From CAIWHR01 sp963708855 (lineage in GTDB: Bacteria > Pseudomonadota > Gammaproteobacteria > Burkholderiales > Casimicrobiaceae), in contig CAVPUM010000008.1 of the NCBI GenBank assembly GCA_963708855.1, positions 186,001 to 250,000 on the forward strand: a stretch of DNA of 64,000 nucleotides, read 5' to 3'. Below the pieces are notes generated by a model. The model was not told where the DNA came from. It ran no database searches and saw only the letters and a list, made by a program, of their open reading frames with translations. Positions 48,201 to 56,376 of the stretch are shown here, in pieces; the stretch's first letter is position 1; each line of letters begins with the position of its first letter. A program made the position numbers and the translations under genes.

Positions 48201-48762
48201 GGTGCTGTATTTCGCCGGCTACAAGAAGATGATCGACCGGTACAAGGTCGCCGAGATCGAGGCCGCGGCCGATGTCGTCGTGTGGTGCTGCGACGAGGCG
48301 CCTGGCTTCAACGCGACCCGGCCGCAGGACCGGGTGTTCGTCGGCAACATCGTGGAAGCGATGGCCGCCTACGCATCCGGTGCGCTGGGTACGCAGACGA
48401 TTGTCTTTGCCGACTGCGATCGCATCATCGCCATCGGCTCGGACCGGATGATGGCGGCGGTCGGCGCCGCGCGGCACACGGTGCTCGCGGAATATCTCAA
48501 GCCGGGCCACAAGGCAATCGCGTCGATCAACTCGCCGATGCAGTGCATGATGAAGGAGATCTGCGCGCAGTGCCTGCAGCCGCACCGCGATCCGGAGACG
48601 GGCAAGGTCAGCTATGTGTTCTCGTGCTTCAACCAGGACCAGCCGCTCGACGCCGTCGATTTTACGGGACTCGCTGCACGATTGACGCAGAACTCCGTGC
48701 AGGAGAAGTTGACCGGGCAGTGGATCGGGAGATGCCTGCTGGGGGCTGAAATGCGGGATTGA
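45232..48762 (+). CDS. Large Fe-S flavoprotein: GltD/NfnB-like module fused to a PyrK/NfnA-like module
   Basis: 1176 residues. Residues 1-240 are mostly helical and unrecognised. Residues about 245-345 match the Fe-S domain of GltD: HYCIWCHEQGKDSC, GCPLEEKISEFHKL, GTGHRICNDCMKSCIYQ. Residues 390-830 hold two Rossmann folds, VLVVGMGPAGFTLAHHL (FAD) and VVVVGGGLTAIDTATEA (NAD(P)H), with AAGTQPNTVLA. Residues 850-1140 resemble ferredoxin-reductase/PyrK proteins: FEPGQFYRLQNFE, VVLAGGGLGNAVLFSIGQAF, then cysteines 1105, 1111, 1114 and 1132 as for a [2Fe-2S] cluster. The module order is that of NfnB followed by NfnA, enzymes that couple NADH, NADPH and ferredoxin. A role in electron transfer is inferred; substrate unknown. 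Earlier in-frame starts would run into the divergent promoter region. Confidence 0.8.
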   Translation: MLPDPLPTLNLAHDLAFADLYSAGGAGRIDALFVAHLQAADAALAARLAVARANPEALERKGESELLIAMGPHLEDFLAALFGIAGEVRTLEGKHHELAPLYAVKRLFVQRKAMNTHRADVAAEFDGPALRRELESALGGPFTELGFANAVTRWQQDEAAHAAALDVALRYAAWASHTPEGRAAHKGGVLFRAPRKLDYMKLVPLERTHVNGVDAWKLAGDHVRRREGFALTDPGMDLAAALDHSHYCIWCHEQGKDSCARGLFEKKVAGAPPPDNPFRKSPFGVTLAGCPLEEKISEFHKLRAEGWPLAALAIICVDNPLVAGTGHRICNDCMKSCIYQKTDPVDIPQAETRILKDVLALPWGFEVYSLLTRWNPLDLRRPVPCAATAKRVLVVGMGPAGFTLAHHLMNDGHTVVGIDGLKIEPLPVSLSGVTTAGGRVPFEPIFDAATLNEPLDDRVMAGFGGVAEYGITVRWDKNFLKVIRLLLERRDRFALFGGVRFGGALDAEGAFAYGFDHVAVAAGAGKPTVLELPHGLATGVRTASDFLMALQLTGAAKSNSVANMQLRLPVVVVGGGLTAIDTATEALAYYPVQVEKFLSRFEALVAEKGRDEVESGWSVVERPIADEFLAHARAIRGERTAAAREGRSARIVELLQAWGGATIVYRRRLIDSPSYTLNHEEVEKALEEGIRFAEGLTPLAVEVDAHGHACTLRVSQHHNDGDGVWHQYGTTSLPARSILVAAGTQPNTVLAREDEAHFHLDGKYFRLLDEEGGAVHPVRGLAKPDKPAVLTGIRADGRATSFFGDLHPSFHGNVVKAMASAKQGYPIVSRMLGRVAPATRESDASFFGRLGDALRATVVRVDRLTPTILEVVVRAPAAARRFEPGQFYRLQNFETLAPLVDGTRLNVEGLALTGAWVDREQGLVSTIVLEMGGSSDLCALLKPGEPVVLMGPTGTPTEIVGNETVVLAGGGLGNAVLFSIGQAFRRAGSKVLYFAGYKKMIDRYKVAEIEAAADVVVWCCDEAPGFNATRPQDRVFVGNIVEAMAAYASGALGTQTIVFADCDRIIAIGSDRMMAAVGAARHTVLAEYLKPGHKAIASINSPMQCMMKEICAQCLQPHRDPETGKVSYVFSCFNQDQPLDAVDFTGLAARLTQNSVQEKLTGQWIGRCLLGAEMRD

Positions 48763-48888
48763 CGCGCCGGGCGTTTGGTCTGTTCCGTATCGTAGGCCGG
48801 TTGCTTGGAATTCGTCGACGTAATGGCGAAACAAGTTGCGCATTGTTTAGCGGCCTTGTGCTCGATGATGGCTGTGCGCTTGTTTATG

Positions 48889-49605
48889 TCAGATCGACCG
48901 CAGCAAGCCCGCGATCAGCCCGCCGATCGCAGTCGCGCCGATCGCGACGAGGTCGTCGTCGCCCTCGCTTTGCCGCATGCGATTGAGGTCGAAGATCGCG
49001 TCGATCTGGGCATCGCTCAACCGTGCGCGCATGGCATCGGGACTGGTGGCCACAGCGATTCCCGCGGCCCGGGTGATATCGCGCAATGCCTTCGCCACGC
49101 CTTCCGGGTCGATCAGCGCGATGGCCGCGCCGCAGTGCCCGCACGCGTTGGCGGTGGAGAGATCGACCGGCGCCCCGCATTGGGAGCAGGAGATCTGATG
49201 CACGGTCGCGCGGAGCTTCGCAAGCTCGGCTGGCGACGGCGCGCGGATGAAGTTCTTCTCGCGCAGGAACTGGTGGAACGTGATGAGCCGCCCATGGTCC
49301 TTGCGACAGCGCCAGTAGGTAAACCGGGTGGATCGCTGCAGATCCTGCGTCAGGGCGAGAGCGGTGGAACACAGCGGGCAGCTGAAGCTCGCTGCGAGCG
49401 GCTTGCGCGCGCCCCCCGCCTTGCCGATGTACTGGAACAGCTCCAGCACCGCCTTGGGCGTGAGGCGGATGCTCTCCGCCTTGTCGAACCAGAACAGGTT
49501 GCACGGAGCGCAGGCCGTGATCTCGATGGGGCGCAGTGTCCCGTGCGCGGGGACGTCCTGCGCGGTCATCGGGTCATGGCAATTCGGGCATGCGGTCGGG
49601 ATCAC
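48889..49605 (-). CDS. Multi-zinc-ribbon protein, function unknown
   Basis: 238 residues from GTG 49605. Paired cysteines suggest two or three zinc ribbons: CPNC (residues 6-9) with CAPCNLFWFDKAES (a zf-TFIIB-like pattern), CPLC near residue 77 with a later WRCRKDHG, and CSQCGAPVDLS with ACGHCGAAI. The C-terminus is a short hydrophobic segment (LVAIGATAIGGLIAGLLRSI), perhaps a membrane anchor. The start overlaps by 4 nt (GTGA) the stop of the upstream cyclase-like remnant read in its restored frame, so the two genes were probably an operon. I do not recognise a specific function. Confidence 0.7.
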   Translation of the reverse strand: MIPTACPNCHDPMTAQDVPAHGTLRPIEITACAPCNLFWFDKAESIRLTPKAVLELFQYIGKAGGARKPLAASFSCPLCSTALALTQDLQRSTRFTYWRCRKDHGRLITFHQFLREKNFIRAPSPAELAKLRATVHQISCSQCGAPVDLSTANACGHCGAAIALIDPEGVAKALRDITRAAGIAVATSPDAMRARLSDAQIDAIFDLNRMRQSEGDDDLVAIGATAIGGLIAGLLRSI

Positions 49606-49759
49606 TTGGCGGTGAAGACGAGAAGATGCCGTTCCAGTTGGCCCCGTGGGGATTCGCGCGCAAATGGGCGATGCGCGCGAGGTAGAGGTTGTACAGCTTC
49701 GTTTCGGGCAAGGCGTCGGCGAGATTCTTAAGCAGGCCCTCGGCCTCGTCGCGGTACAT
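49602..49759 (-). pseudogene. C-terminal remnant resembling an adenylate/guanylate cyclase
   Basis: About 52 residues: MYRDEAEGLLKNLADALPET, then LYNLYLARIAHLRANP and GANWNGIF. This resembles the tail found after the catalytic domain of many class III cyclases (TPR-like helix, then WDG-x-x-x-T). After GIF the frame is lost; the neighbouring frame supplies VFTAK and a stop at 49602, so an indel near 49628 is likely. The upstream part of such a gene is absent: a stop codon and then the 3' end of tRNA-Thr (49775) come directly before it. A small independent gene cannot be excluded. Confidence 0.45.
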
Positions 49760-49774
49760 GAAGGGCGGCTGTTA

Positions 49775-49850
49775 TGGTGCCGGTGGAAGGAGTCGAACCC
49801 TCGACCTTCGCATTACGAATGCGCTGCTCTACCAACTGAGCTACACCGGC
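49775..49850 (-). tRNA. tRNA-Thr (anticodon CGU)
   Basis: 76 nt with encoded CCA. Acceptor GCCGGTG pairs with CACCGGC; the anticodon region is GCGCA-TTCGTAA-TGCGA with anticodon CGT. The D arm AGCTCAGTTGGTAGAGC and T arm GGTTCGACTCC are standard. Residue pair 27-43 is a mismatch (G-A), which I recall also in E. coli thrW. Confidence 0.96.
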
Positions 49851-49870
49851 ACTTGACTTGAAACGGCGCG

Positions 49871-49904
49871 TTGCCCGGGAATGTCACTGGTCTGGCCCGG
49901 GCAA
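49871..49904. other. Perfect 9-bp inverted repeat upstream of tRNA-Thr
   Basis: TTGCCCGGG and CCCGGGCAA are separated by 16 nt. It lies just downstream of the predicted tRNA-Thr start site, so it would form a hairpin in the tRNA leader; it also lies about 75 nt downstream of the marC stop and could end that transcript. Confidence 0.55.
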
Positions 49905-49911
49905 GCGGAAA

Positions 49912-49941
49912 ATTATAGCCGATCCCCGTGCTTGCTGCCAA
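49912..49941 (-). promoter_or_regulatory. Sigma-70 promoter for tRNA-Thr
   Basis: On the minus strand TTGGCA (49941-49936) and TATAAT (49917-49912) are separated by 18 nt. Five of six -35 bases and all -10 bases match the consensus. The start would be near 49905, about 55 nt before the tRNA. Confidence 0.65.
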
Positions 49942-49977
49942 TCCGCGCACGGTCTTCGCGCGCGTAAGGATCGGCGC

Positions 49978-50652
49978 TCAACGCGACGCCGGCCCGGGTA
50001 GCGTCGCGAGTAGCGCAGACGCACCGGTCCAGAAGATCTGCACGCCGATGCACAGCAGGATGAACGCGGAGAGCCGGATCAGCACACTGGTTCCGGTTTC
50101 GCCCAGTACGCGCAGCATCCGGTCGGCGTAACGGTAGCAGACGAACACCGTCGCGGCGATAAACAACGCCCCGATCACGTCGGCGGCGCCGTGCACGACC
50201 AGCGAGCGCACGCTTTGCGGATGGTGCGCGCCGATCGTGATGGCGACGGAGATGGTGCCGGGTCCGACGGTGAGCGGCAGCGTCAGCGGGTAGAAGGCGC
50301 GGCTGGCGATCTCCCTGGCGGCGGGCGTCGTGGCCGGGATGATCGGCGCGGCGGTTTCCGCGCGCAGCAGTTCCCATGCGTTCGCGCAGACGACGATGCC
50401 GCCCGCGACCTGCACGATCGGGACGGAAAGCCCGAAGAACTCGAGGACGTAGGTGCCGACGAACAGGGAGGCCAGGAGCAGGATGAAGGCGTTGATCGCA
50501 ATCTTCTGCGCGAGCGTCGCCCGCAGCGCCGCGGTGCAGTCGGCGGTCATCGCGAGGAACACCGGCGCGCCGCCAAACGGGTTGACGATCGGCAACAGCG
50601 CCGCGATCACCAGCAGCAGGCCTTCGACGAAGTTACGCAGATCTCCGGTCAT
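49978..50652 (-). CDS. marC: MarC-family (UPF0056) inner membrane protein
   Basis: 224 residues with about six membrane helices. VIAALLPIVNPFGGAPVFLAMT at the N-terminus, YVLEFFGLSVPIVQVAGGIV, and YPLTLPLTVGPGTISVAIT are the family pattern. Despite the name, a role in multiple antibiotic resistance is not supported in E. coli, and the transported substrate is unknown. ATG 50652 starts just before the first helix; an ATG nine codons upstream is also in frame. Confidence 0.87.
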   Translation of the reverse strand: MTGDLRNFVEGLLLVIAALLPIVNPFGGAPVFLAMTADCTAALRATLAQKIAINAFILLLASLFVGTYVLEFFGLSVPIVQVAGGIVVCANAWELLRAETAAPIIPATTPAAREIASRAFYPLTLPLTVGPGTISVAITIGAHHPQSVRSLVVHGAADVIGALFIAATVFVCYRYADRMLRVLGETGTSVLIRLSAFILLCIGVQIFWTGASALLATLPGPASR

Positions 50653-50750
50653 GTGCGGACTCCCTGTGTCCAGGCGCATCGCGGACGTCGGCTGCGCTAC
50701 ACTAGCACGCCCGTGCCGCCGCGAATGGGCACACCCTGCGTCCGAGGCCC

Positions 50751-51666
50751 GTGTCCGCCACCCGTTCCCTGTTCGGCTTCCACGCGGTGACTGCCCGCCT
50801 GCGGCAGCGGCCGGAGTCGGTGCGGGCGATTCATTTTGCCGCGGCGCGGCGCGACGCGCGGATGCGCGACCTCGTGGCTCTGGCCGAAGGCGCGCGTTGC
50901 CCGGTACACGCCTCCGACGACGAGCGGCTGACCCAGCTCGCCGGCACCGACCGGCACCAGGGTGTCGTCGCGATCGTCGATGCCGCCGGTGCCGCACGTC
51001 ACGCTCGACGACGTGCTCGACACGCTGGCGGAGCCCGCGCTGCTGCTGGTGCTCGACGGCGTCACCGATCCGCACAATCTCGGCGCCTGCCTGCGCAACG
51101 CCGACGCGTTCGGCGCGCACGCGGTGGTCGTGCCGAAGGACCGCGCGGTGGGCCTCAATGCCACCGCGGCGAAAGCGGCGAGCGGCGCCGCCGACACGGT
51201 TCCGGTCATCACGGTCACCAATCTCGCGCGCACGCTGCGCGACCTCAAGGCCAAAGGCGTCTGGATCCTCGGCGCGGACGCGGGCGGCGAGAGCCTGTTC
51301 GATGCCGACGTCTCCGGTCCCGTCGCGTGGGTCCTCGGCGCCGAAGGCGCCGGGCTGCGGCGGCTGACGCGCGAGCATTGCGACCGGATCGTCGGCATCC
51401 CGCTGCTGGGCACGGTCGGGAGCCTCAACGTCTCGGTGGCGAGCGGCATCTGCCTCTACGCGTCGCGGCGGGCCGCGCCGGGACCGACCGGTCTGATGCG
51501 GTCGCGGCACCAGTTCGGAGCTCGAGCGCGAGCGCCCGCGAGTCGTATCCGGCTCGCCGGGCCCCGCCCCAGCACTCACGTCGCTGATCGAGCCCACAGG
51601 CAAAGGCGCAGAGCCTTCGGCCCCCGCTTTATCCTGAGGATCCGCGAGCTGCGCGCTACTCCTTGA
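50751..51666 (+). CDS. rlmB: 23S rRNA (Gm2251) 2'-O-methyltransferase RlmB (frame broken)
   Basis: SPOUT-fold methyltransferase of the SpoU family. The N-terminal L30e-like substrate domain (SLFGFHAVTARLRQRPESVRA, to GTDRHQGVVAIVD) is in one frame. The catalytic domain (LLLVLDGVTDPHNLGACLRN, VLGAEGAGLRRL, IPLLGTVGSLNVSVASGI) is in the next. Removing one base near 50986 joins them. The frame then runs 55 residues beyond the usual end; a second extra base near 51471 would give a stop at 51496 and a protein of about 247 residues, the normal size. GTG start at 50751. Confidence 0.88.
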
Positions 51667-53285
51667 TGTCGACGCCGTAGAACGTGTGCCGGCCGAACGG
51701 GGAGAGCTTGAAGTCGATCACTTCCTTGCGCACCGGCTTCAGCTGCACGGCGTGCGCGATCGTGAACCACGGCGCCTGCTCCTTGAAGATCACCTGCGCC
51801 TTCTGGTAGAGCTCGGCGCGCGGCTTCTGGCCGGACATCGTCTTCGCGCGCAGCACCAGGTCCTCGTACGGCTGATAGCAGAACTTGGCGACGTTGCTGC
51901 CGCCGGTCTTCGCGGCATCGCAACCGAGCAGCGTGGAGAGGAAGTTGTCGGGATCGCCGTTGTCGCCGGTCCAGCCCAGCATGCCCATCTGGTGCTCGCC
52001 GGCCTGCATGCGCTTCCGGTACTCGCCCCACTCGAAGCTCTTGATCTCGGCCGTGACGCCCACCTTCGCGAGATCGGCCTGCATCAGCTCGGCGATGCGG
52101 CGCGCGTTGGGGTTGTACGGACGCTGCACGGGCATCGCCCACAGGTCGGTCGTGAAGCCGTTCGGATAGCCGGCGTCGGCGAGCAGCTTCTTGGCGGCGG
52201 CCGGATCGTACGGATCGTCCTTGATCGCGTCGTTGTACGACCACTGCGTCGGCGGAATCGGATTCTTCGCCGCCACGCCGGTCGTCAGGTACACGGCGTC
52301 GATGATGGCCTTCTTGTTGATCGCCATGTTGATCGCCTTGCGCACGCGCACGTCGTCGAACGGCTTCTTGGTCGTGTTGTAGGCGAGGTAGCCGACGTTC
52401 AGTCCCGGCTGCTCCAGCACGACGACGTTCGGATCCTTGCGGATCGCGTCGAGGTCGGCCGGATTCGGGTACGGCATCACGTGGCATTCGCCCTTTTGCA
52501 GCTTCGCCCAGCGCACCGACGCGTCGGGCGTGATCGAGAAGATCAGATCGTCGATCTTGGCCTTGCCGCCGTAGTATTGCGGGAACGCCTTGTAGCGAAG
52601 GATCGCGTCCTTGATGTAGCGGACCAGGTAGAACGGGCCGGTGCCGATCGGCTCCTGGTCGATCTTCTCCGGCGTTCCGGCCTTGAGCATCGCGTCCGCG
52701 TATTCCTTGGACTGCACGCCGGCGTACTCCATCGCCAGATTCGACAGGAAGGGCGCCTCGGGCTTCTCGAGCGTGATCCGGACCGTGTAGTCGTTGACTC
52801 GTTCCACCGACTTCAGCAACTTGGGCATGCCCATGTCCATGAAGTAGGAGTGGTTCGAGCTCGTGACCTTGAAGTACGGATTGGATTCCTTCCACTGCCG
52901 CTCGATCGCGAAGATCATGTCGTCGGCGTTGAAGTCGCGCGTCGGCTTCCAGTCGCGGTGGTTGTGCCACTTGACGCCCTTGCGCAGGTGGAACGTGTAG
53001 ACCTTGCCGTCCGGGGAGATGTCCCAGCGCTCGGCGAGGCCCGGGACGACCGTCGTGCCGCCGCGCTCGAAATCGACGATGCGGCTGTAGATCTGGCTGT
53101 TGGCGTCGAACGACGTGCCGGTGGTGTTGATGCCGGGATAGAAGTTCTCCGGGCTGCCCTCGGAGCAGTACACCAGGGTCTTGGCGGAGAGGCTGGCCGT
53201 GTGCCAGCAGCGCCGGGAGCGCCAGCGCGGTGATGAGCGCGCGCCGCGTGCCGGGCCGCCATTGCGTGAGACGGGACTTCGTCAT
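51656..53285 (-). CDS. Peptide ABC transporter substrate-binding protein (DppA type; frame broken once)
   Basis: About 540 residues, SBP family 5. The signal region MTKSRLTQWRPGTRRALITA and LALPALLAH is in one frame and the mature protein, from SAKTLVYCSEGSPENFYPG, in the next; one base removed near 53203 joins them. WDISPDGKVYTFHLRKGVKWH, EPIGTGPFYLVRY and PFDDVRVRKAINMAINKKA are typical of dipeptide-binding proteins, as is the C-terminal WFTIAHAVQLKPVRKEV. It is the last gene of the operon, downstream of dppF. Confidence 0.9.
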
Positions 53286-53349
53286 GAATCTGCCTCCAGT
53301 GGATGAAGCCGCGCCGGGCGCGGCAGGGGATAGCGGTTACGGGGCAATA

Positions 53350-54433
53350 TTATGAACCGGATTGAGCCGAATTGCCGAACTGGTCGGCGAGATGGCAGGC
53401 CACCTGCCGGCCGTCGAGCAGGCGGGGGGCCGGGCGCTCGGCCCGGCAGCGGTCGATCGCATGCGCGCACCGGGTCGAGAAGACGCATCCGGGCGGCGGG
53501 TTCAGCGGCGACGGCCGTTCGCCCTTGAGCACGATGCGCTCGGAGCGGGCGATACCGGCCATGCCCGGGGTCGACGCCAGCAGCGCCTGGGTGTACGGAT
53601 GCAGCGGCCGCGCGAAGATCCGCTCCTTGGGGCCCTGTTCCATGGCGAGACCGAGGTACATCACCAGGACTTCGTGGGCGATGTGGCGCACGACGCCGAG
53701 GTCGTGGGAGATGAAGAGATAGGCCAGGCCCAGTTCGCCCTGCAGGTCGGCGAGCAGATTCAGCACCTGCGCCTGGACCGAGACGTCCAGCGCGGACACC
53801 GGCTCGTCCGCCACCACGAGCGCGGGATTGAGCATCAGCGCCCGCGCGATGGCGATGCGCTGCCGCTGGCCGCCCGAGAACATGTGCGGATAGCGCGCGT
53901 AGTGCTCGGGCCGCAGCCCGACCTTGGCCAGCATCGCGCGCGCCAGATCGGCCTGTTCGGCGGGCCCGAGATCGGTGCTGATCGCGAGCGGCGCTTCGAG
54001 AATGGCGCCGACCTTCTTGCGCGGATTGAGCGAGCCGTAGGGGTTCTGGAACACCATCTGCACCGACTTGCGCAGGCGCACCTGCGTCCGCGGGAGGCGG
54101 ATGCACCGCATCGACGCCGGTGAGGCTGAACTCGCCCCCGGTGGGCTTTTCGATCAGCGCCACGATCCGCGCCAGCGTCGACTTGCCGCAGCCCGATTCG
54201 CCGACCACCGCGAGCGTTCGGCCGGCCTCGATCGTGAACGAGACGCCGCCCACCGCATGGAGGTGGGCAGGCTCGCGCATGAATCCGCGCGAAATGGGAT
54301 AGACCTGCCGCAGGTCGCGCGCCTCGGCGACGGCGAGTGGTCGCGCCCTGGCGCCGTGCACGCTGCGGCTGGCGCCGCGGCGCTGCCCCCCGAGGGGCGC
54401 GATTCGCGCCTGGGACGGCCCGGCGGCGCTCAT
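53350..54433 (-). CDS. dppF: Peptide ABC transporter ATP-binding protein (DppF type; frame broken once)
   Basis: Second ATPase of the peptide importer. Walker A is GESGCGKST, the signature FSGGQRQRIAIARAL, Walker B LVVADEPVSALDVS; the C-terminal oligopeptide-transporter extension carries GCVFSTRCAHAIDRC, which may bind an Fe-S cluster. The Walker A part and the rest are in different frames; removing one base near 54105 gives GVDAVRLPRTQVRLRK. The first 30 residues (SQARIAPLGGQRRGASRSVHG) look like translated repeat DNA. The start overlaps the dppD stop (ATGA). Confidence 0.88.
54355..54433 (-). repeat. Diverged copy of a GC-rich repeat inside the dppF 5' coding region
   Basis: The segment holds a CCCCTCGGGGGGCAGCG core like the CCCCGCGGGGGGCAGCG of the repeats at 209-363 and 33158-33312, in the opposite orientation to the gene. 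It is translated as the N-terminal extension of DppF. Confidence 0.45.
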
Positions 54434-55446
54434 GCGGCACGCCTTGACCTGCGGTCGCGCGCGATGGCGGCCTCGCGGTCCCGCTCGCCCATCGGAAAGT
54501 GACAGCGGACCTGGCCTTCCTCCCACGGCCGGATGTCCGGACGCACCCGGCACGCATGGTCCGTGGCATCGATGCAGCGCGGCGCGAACAGGCAGCCCTC
54601 GCGGCCGGTCGTAGAGACCCGGCACCACCCCGGGGATGGTGGCAAGGCGCGTTTCGCCGGTGCTGCGCTCGGGCATCGCCGCCAGCAGCGCCGCCGTGTA
54701 GGGGTGCTGCGGGTTGGCAAACAGCGCGTCGGCGCCACGCTCCTCGACCACCTGTCCGGCGTACATCACGGCGACGCGGCGCGCCATTTCCGACACCACG
54801 CCCATGTTGTGCGTGACCAGCACCAGCGCCATGCCGCGCTCGTTCTGCAGTCCGCGCAAGCAGATCCAGGATCTGGGCCTGGATGGTCACGTCGAGCGCC
54901 GTGGTCGGCTCGTCCGCGATGAGGAGCCGCGGATTGCAGGCGATCGCCATCGCGATCATCACGCGCTGGTTCATGCCGCCGGAGAGCTGGTGCGGAAAGT
55001 CGCCGAGGCGGCTCGCCGCGGCGGGAATGCCCACCTGTTCCAGCAGCTCGGCGGCGCGATGCCGCGCGGCCTTGTGGTCGAGCCCCAGGTGCAGCCGCAG
55101 CGTTTCGGTCAGCTGGAAGCCGACGGTGAAGCAGGGGTTGAGGCTGGTCGTCGGATCCTGGAAGATCATCGCCACGTCCTTGCCGATGACCTTGCGCCGC
55201 TCGCGGTCGGAAAGGCTCGGCAGTTCGCGCCCGGCAAAGCGCATCCGCCGCGCCTCGCACCCGGCCCGGGAAGGCCACGAGTCCCATCAGCGCCAGCATC
55301 GTCACGCTCTTGCCGGAACCGGACTCGCCGACGATGCCCAGCACTTCGCCTTCGTCGAGGGTCAGGCTGACGCCGTCGACGGCGTGCAGCACGCCCGTCT
55401 GCGCCGGGAAGTCGACGTGCAGGTCTTCGATCTCGAGCAGCGCCAT
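54430..55446 (-). CDS. dppD: Peptide ABC transporter ATP-binding protein (DppD type; frame broken three times)
   Basis: First ATPase of the importer. Walker A GESGSGKS is at residues 40-47; IFQDPTTSLNPCFTVGFQL, LSGGMNQRVMIAMAI, LLIADEPTTALDVTIQAQIL and LVTHNMGVVSEMARRVAVMY follow. The C-terminal cysteine region is CLFAPRCIDATDHACRV. These segments fall in four successive frames; each change (near 55258, 54861 and 54610) is cured by removing one base. Overlaps dppF by 4 nt. Confidence 0.88.
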
Positions 55447-55455
55447 GGTCGAGGC

Positions 55456-56376
55456 TCAGCGCTTGAGCTTCGGGTCGAGCGCGTCGCGCAGCCCGTCGCC
55501 CAGCAGGTTGAACGCCAGCACGGTGATCAGGATCGCCAGCCCGGGAAAGGTCACCACCCACCAGGCGCGGATCACGAATTCGCGCGCGTCGGCGAGCATC
55601 GTCCCCCATTCGGACGCGGGCGGCTGCGCGCCGAGGCCGAGGAAGCCCAGCGCGGCGGCGTCGAGGATGGCGGTGGAGACGCCCAGCGACGCCTGCACGA
55701 TCAGCGGCGCGGCGCAGTTCGGCAGGACTTCGTTGAACATCAGCCGCAGCCGGCTGGCGCCGTTCGCGCGCGCGGCGGTGACGTAATCCTTCGAGGTTTC
55801 CGTGATCACCGCGGCACGCGTGATGCGAACGTAGTGCGGCAGCACGACCACCGCCACCGCCAGCATCGCGTTCATCAGTCCCGGCCCGAGGATGGCGACG
55901 ATCACGATCGCGAGCAGCAGGCTCGGCAGCGTGAGGATGATGTCCATCAGCCGCATGATCGCGATCTCGGTGATGCCGCGGGCGAATCCCGCCACCAGCC
56001 CGAGGACGATCCCGAGCGACGATCGACAGGGCGACGACCGCGATGCCGATCAGCAGCGACAGGCGCGCGCCGTAGATGAGCCGGGACACGATGTCGCGCC
56101 CGATGGCGTCGGTGCCCAGCGGATAGGCCCACGAGCCGCCGGCCTGCCAGGCGGGCGGCTGCAGGAACGCGGCGTTGTTGGTCAGATCCGGCGAGTAGGG
56201 CGCGAGAAAATTGGCGAACGCGGCCATCAGCAGCACGATCACGACGACGACCAGCCCGGCCACCGCGCCGCGATTGGCACGGAAGTAGCCCCAGAACTCG
56301 CGCAGCGGACTCGGCGGCGCGGCGGCCGTGCTGTCGCGGCGATCGACTCGGCCGTCATGTCGGCTCGGCTCGTCAT
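55456..56376 (-). CDS. dppC: Peptide ABC transporter permease (DppC type; frame broken twice)
   Basis: Inner-membrane permease of the importer. LVVVVIVLLMAAFANFLAPY is the first helix; YPLGTDAIGRDIVSRLIYGAR and later AGFARGITEIAIMRLMDIIL and the EAA-loop region (DYVTAARANGASRLRLMF) are DppC hallmarks. A break near 56025 is cured by removing one base. The start ATG 56376 (overlapping dppB by 4 nt) and the first helix are in different frames, with a further indel near 56345. Confidence 0.87.

Noticed and set aside
49574..49977. Prophage or integrative element at tRNA-Thr
   Set aside because: No integrase, phage gene or duplicated attachment site is visible; only the truncated gene suggests a past event.
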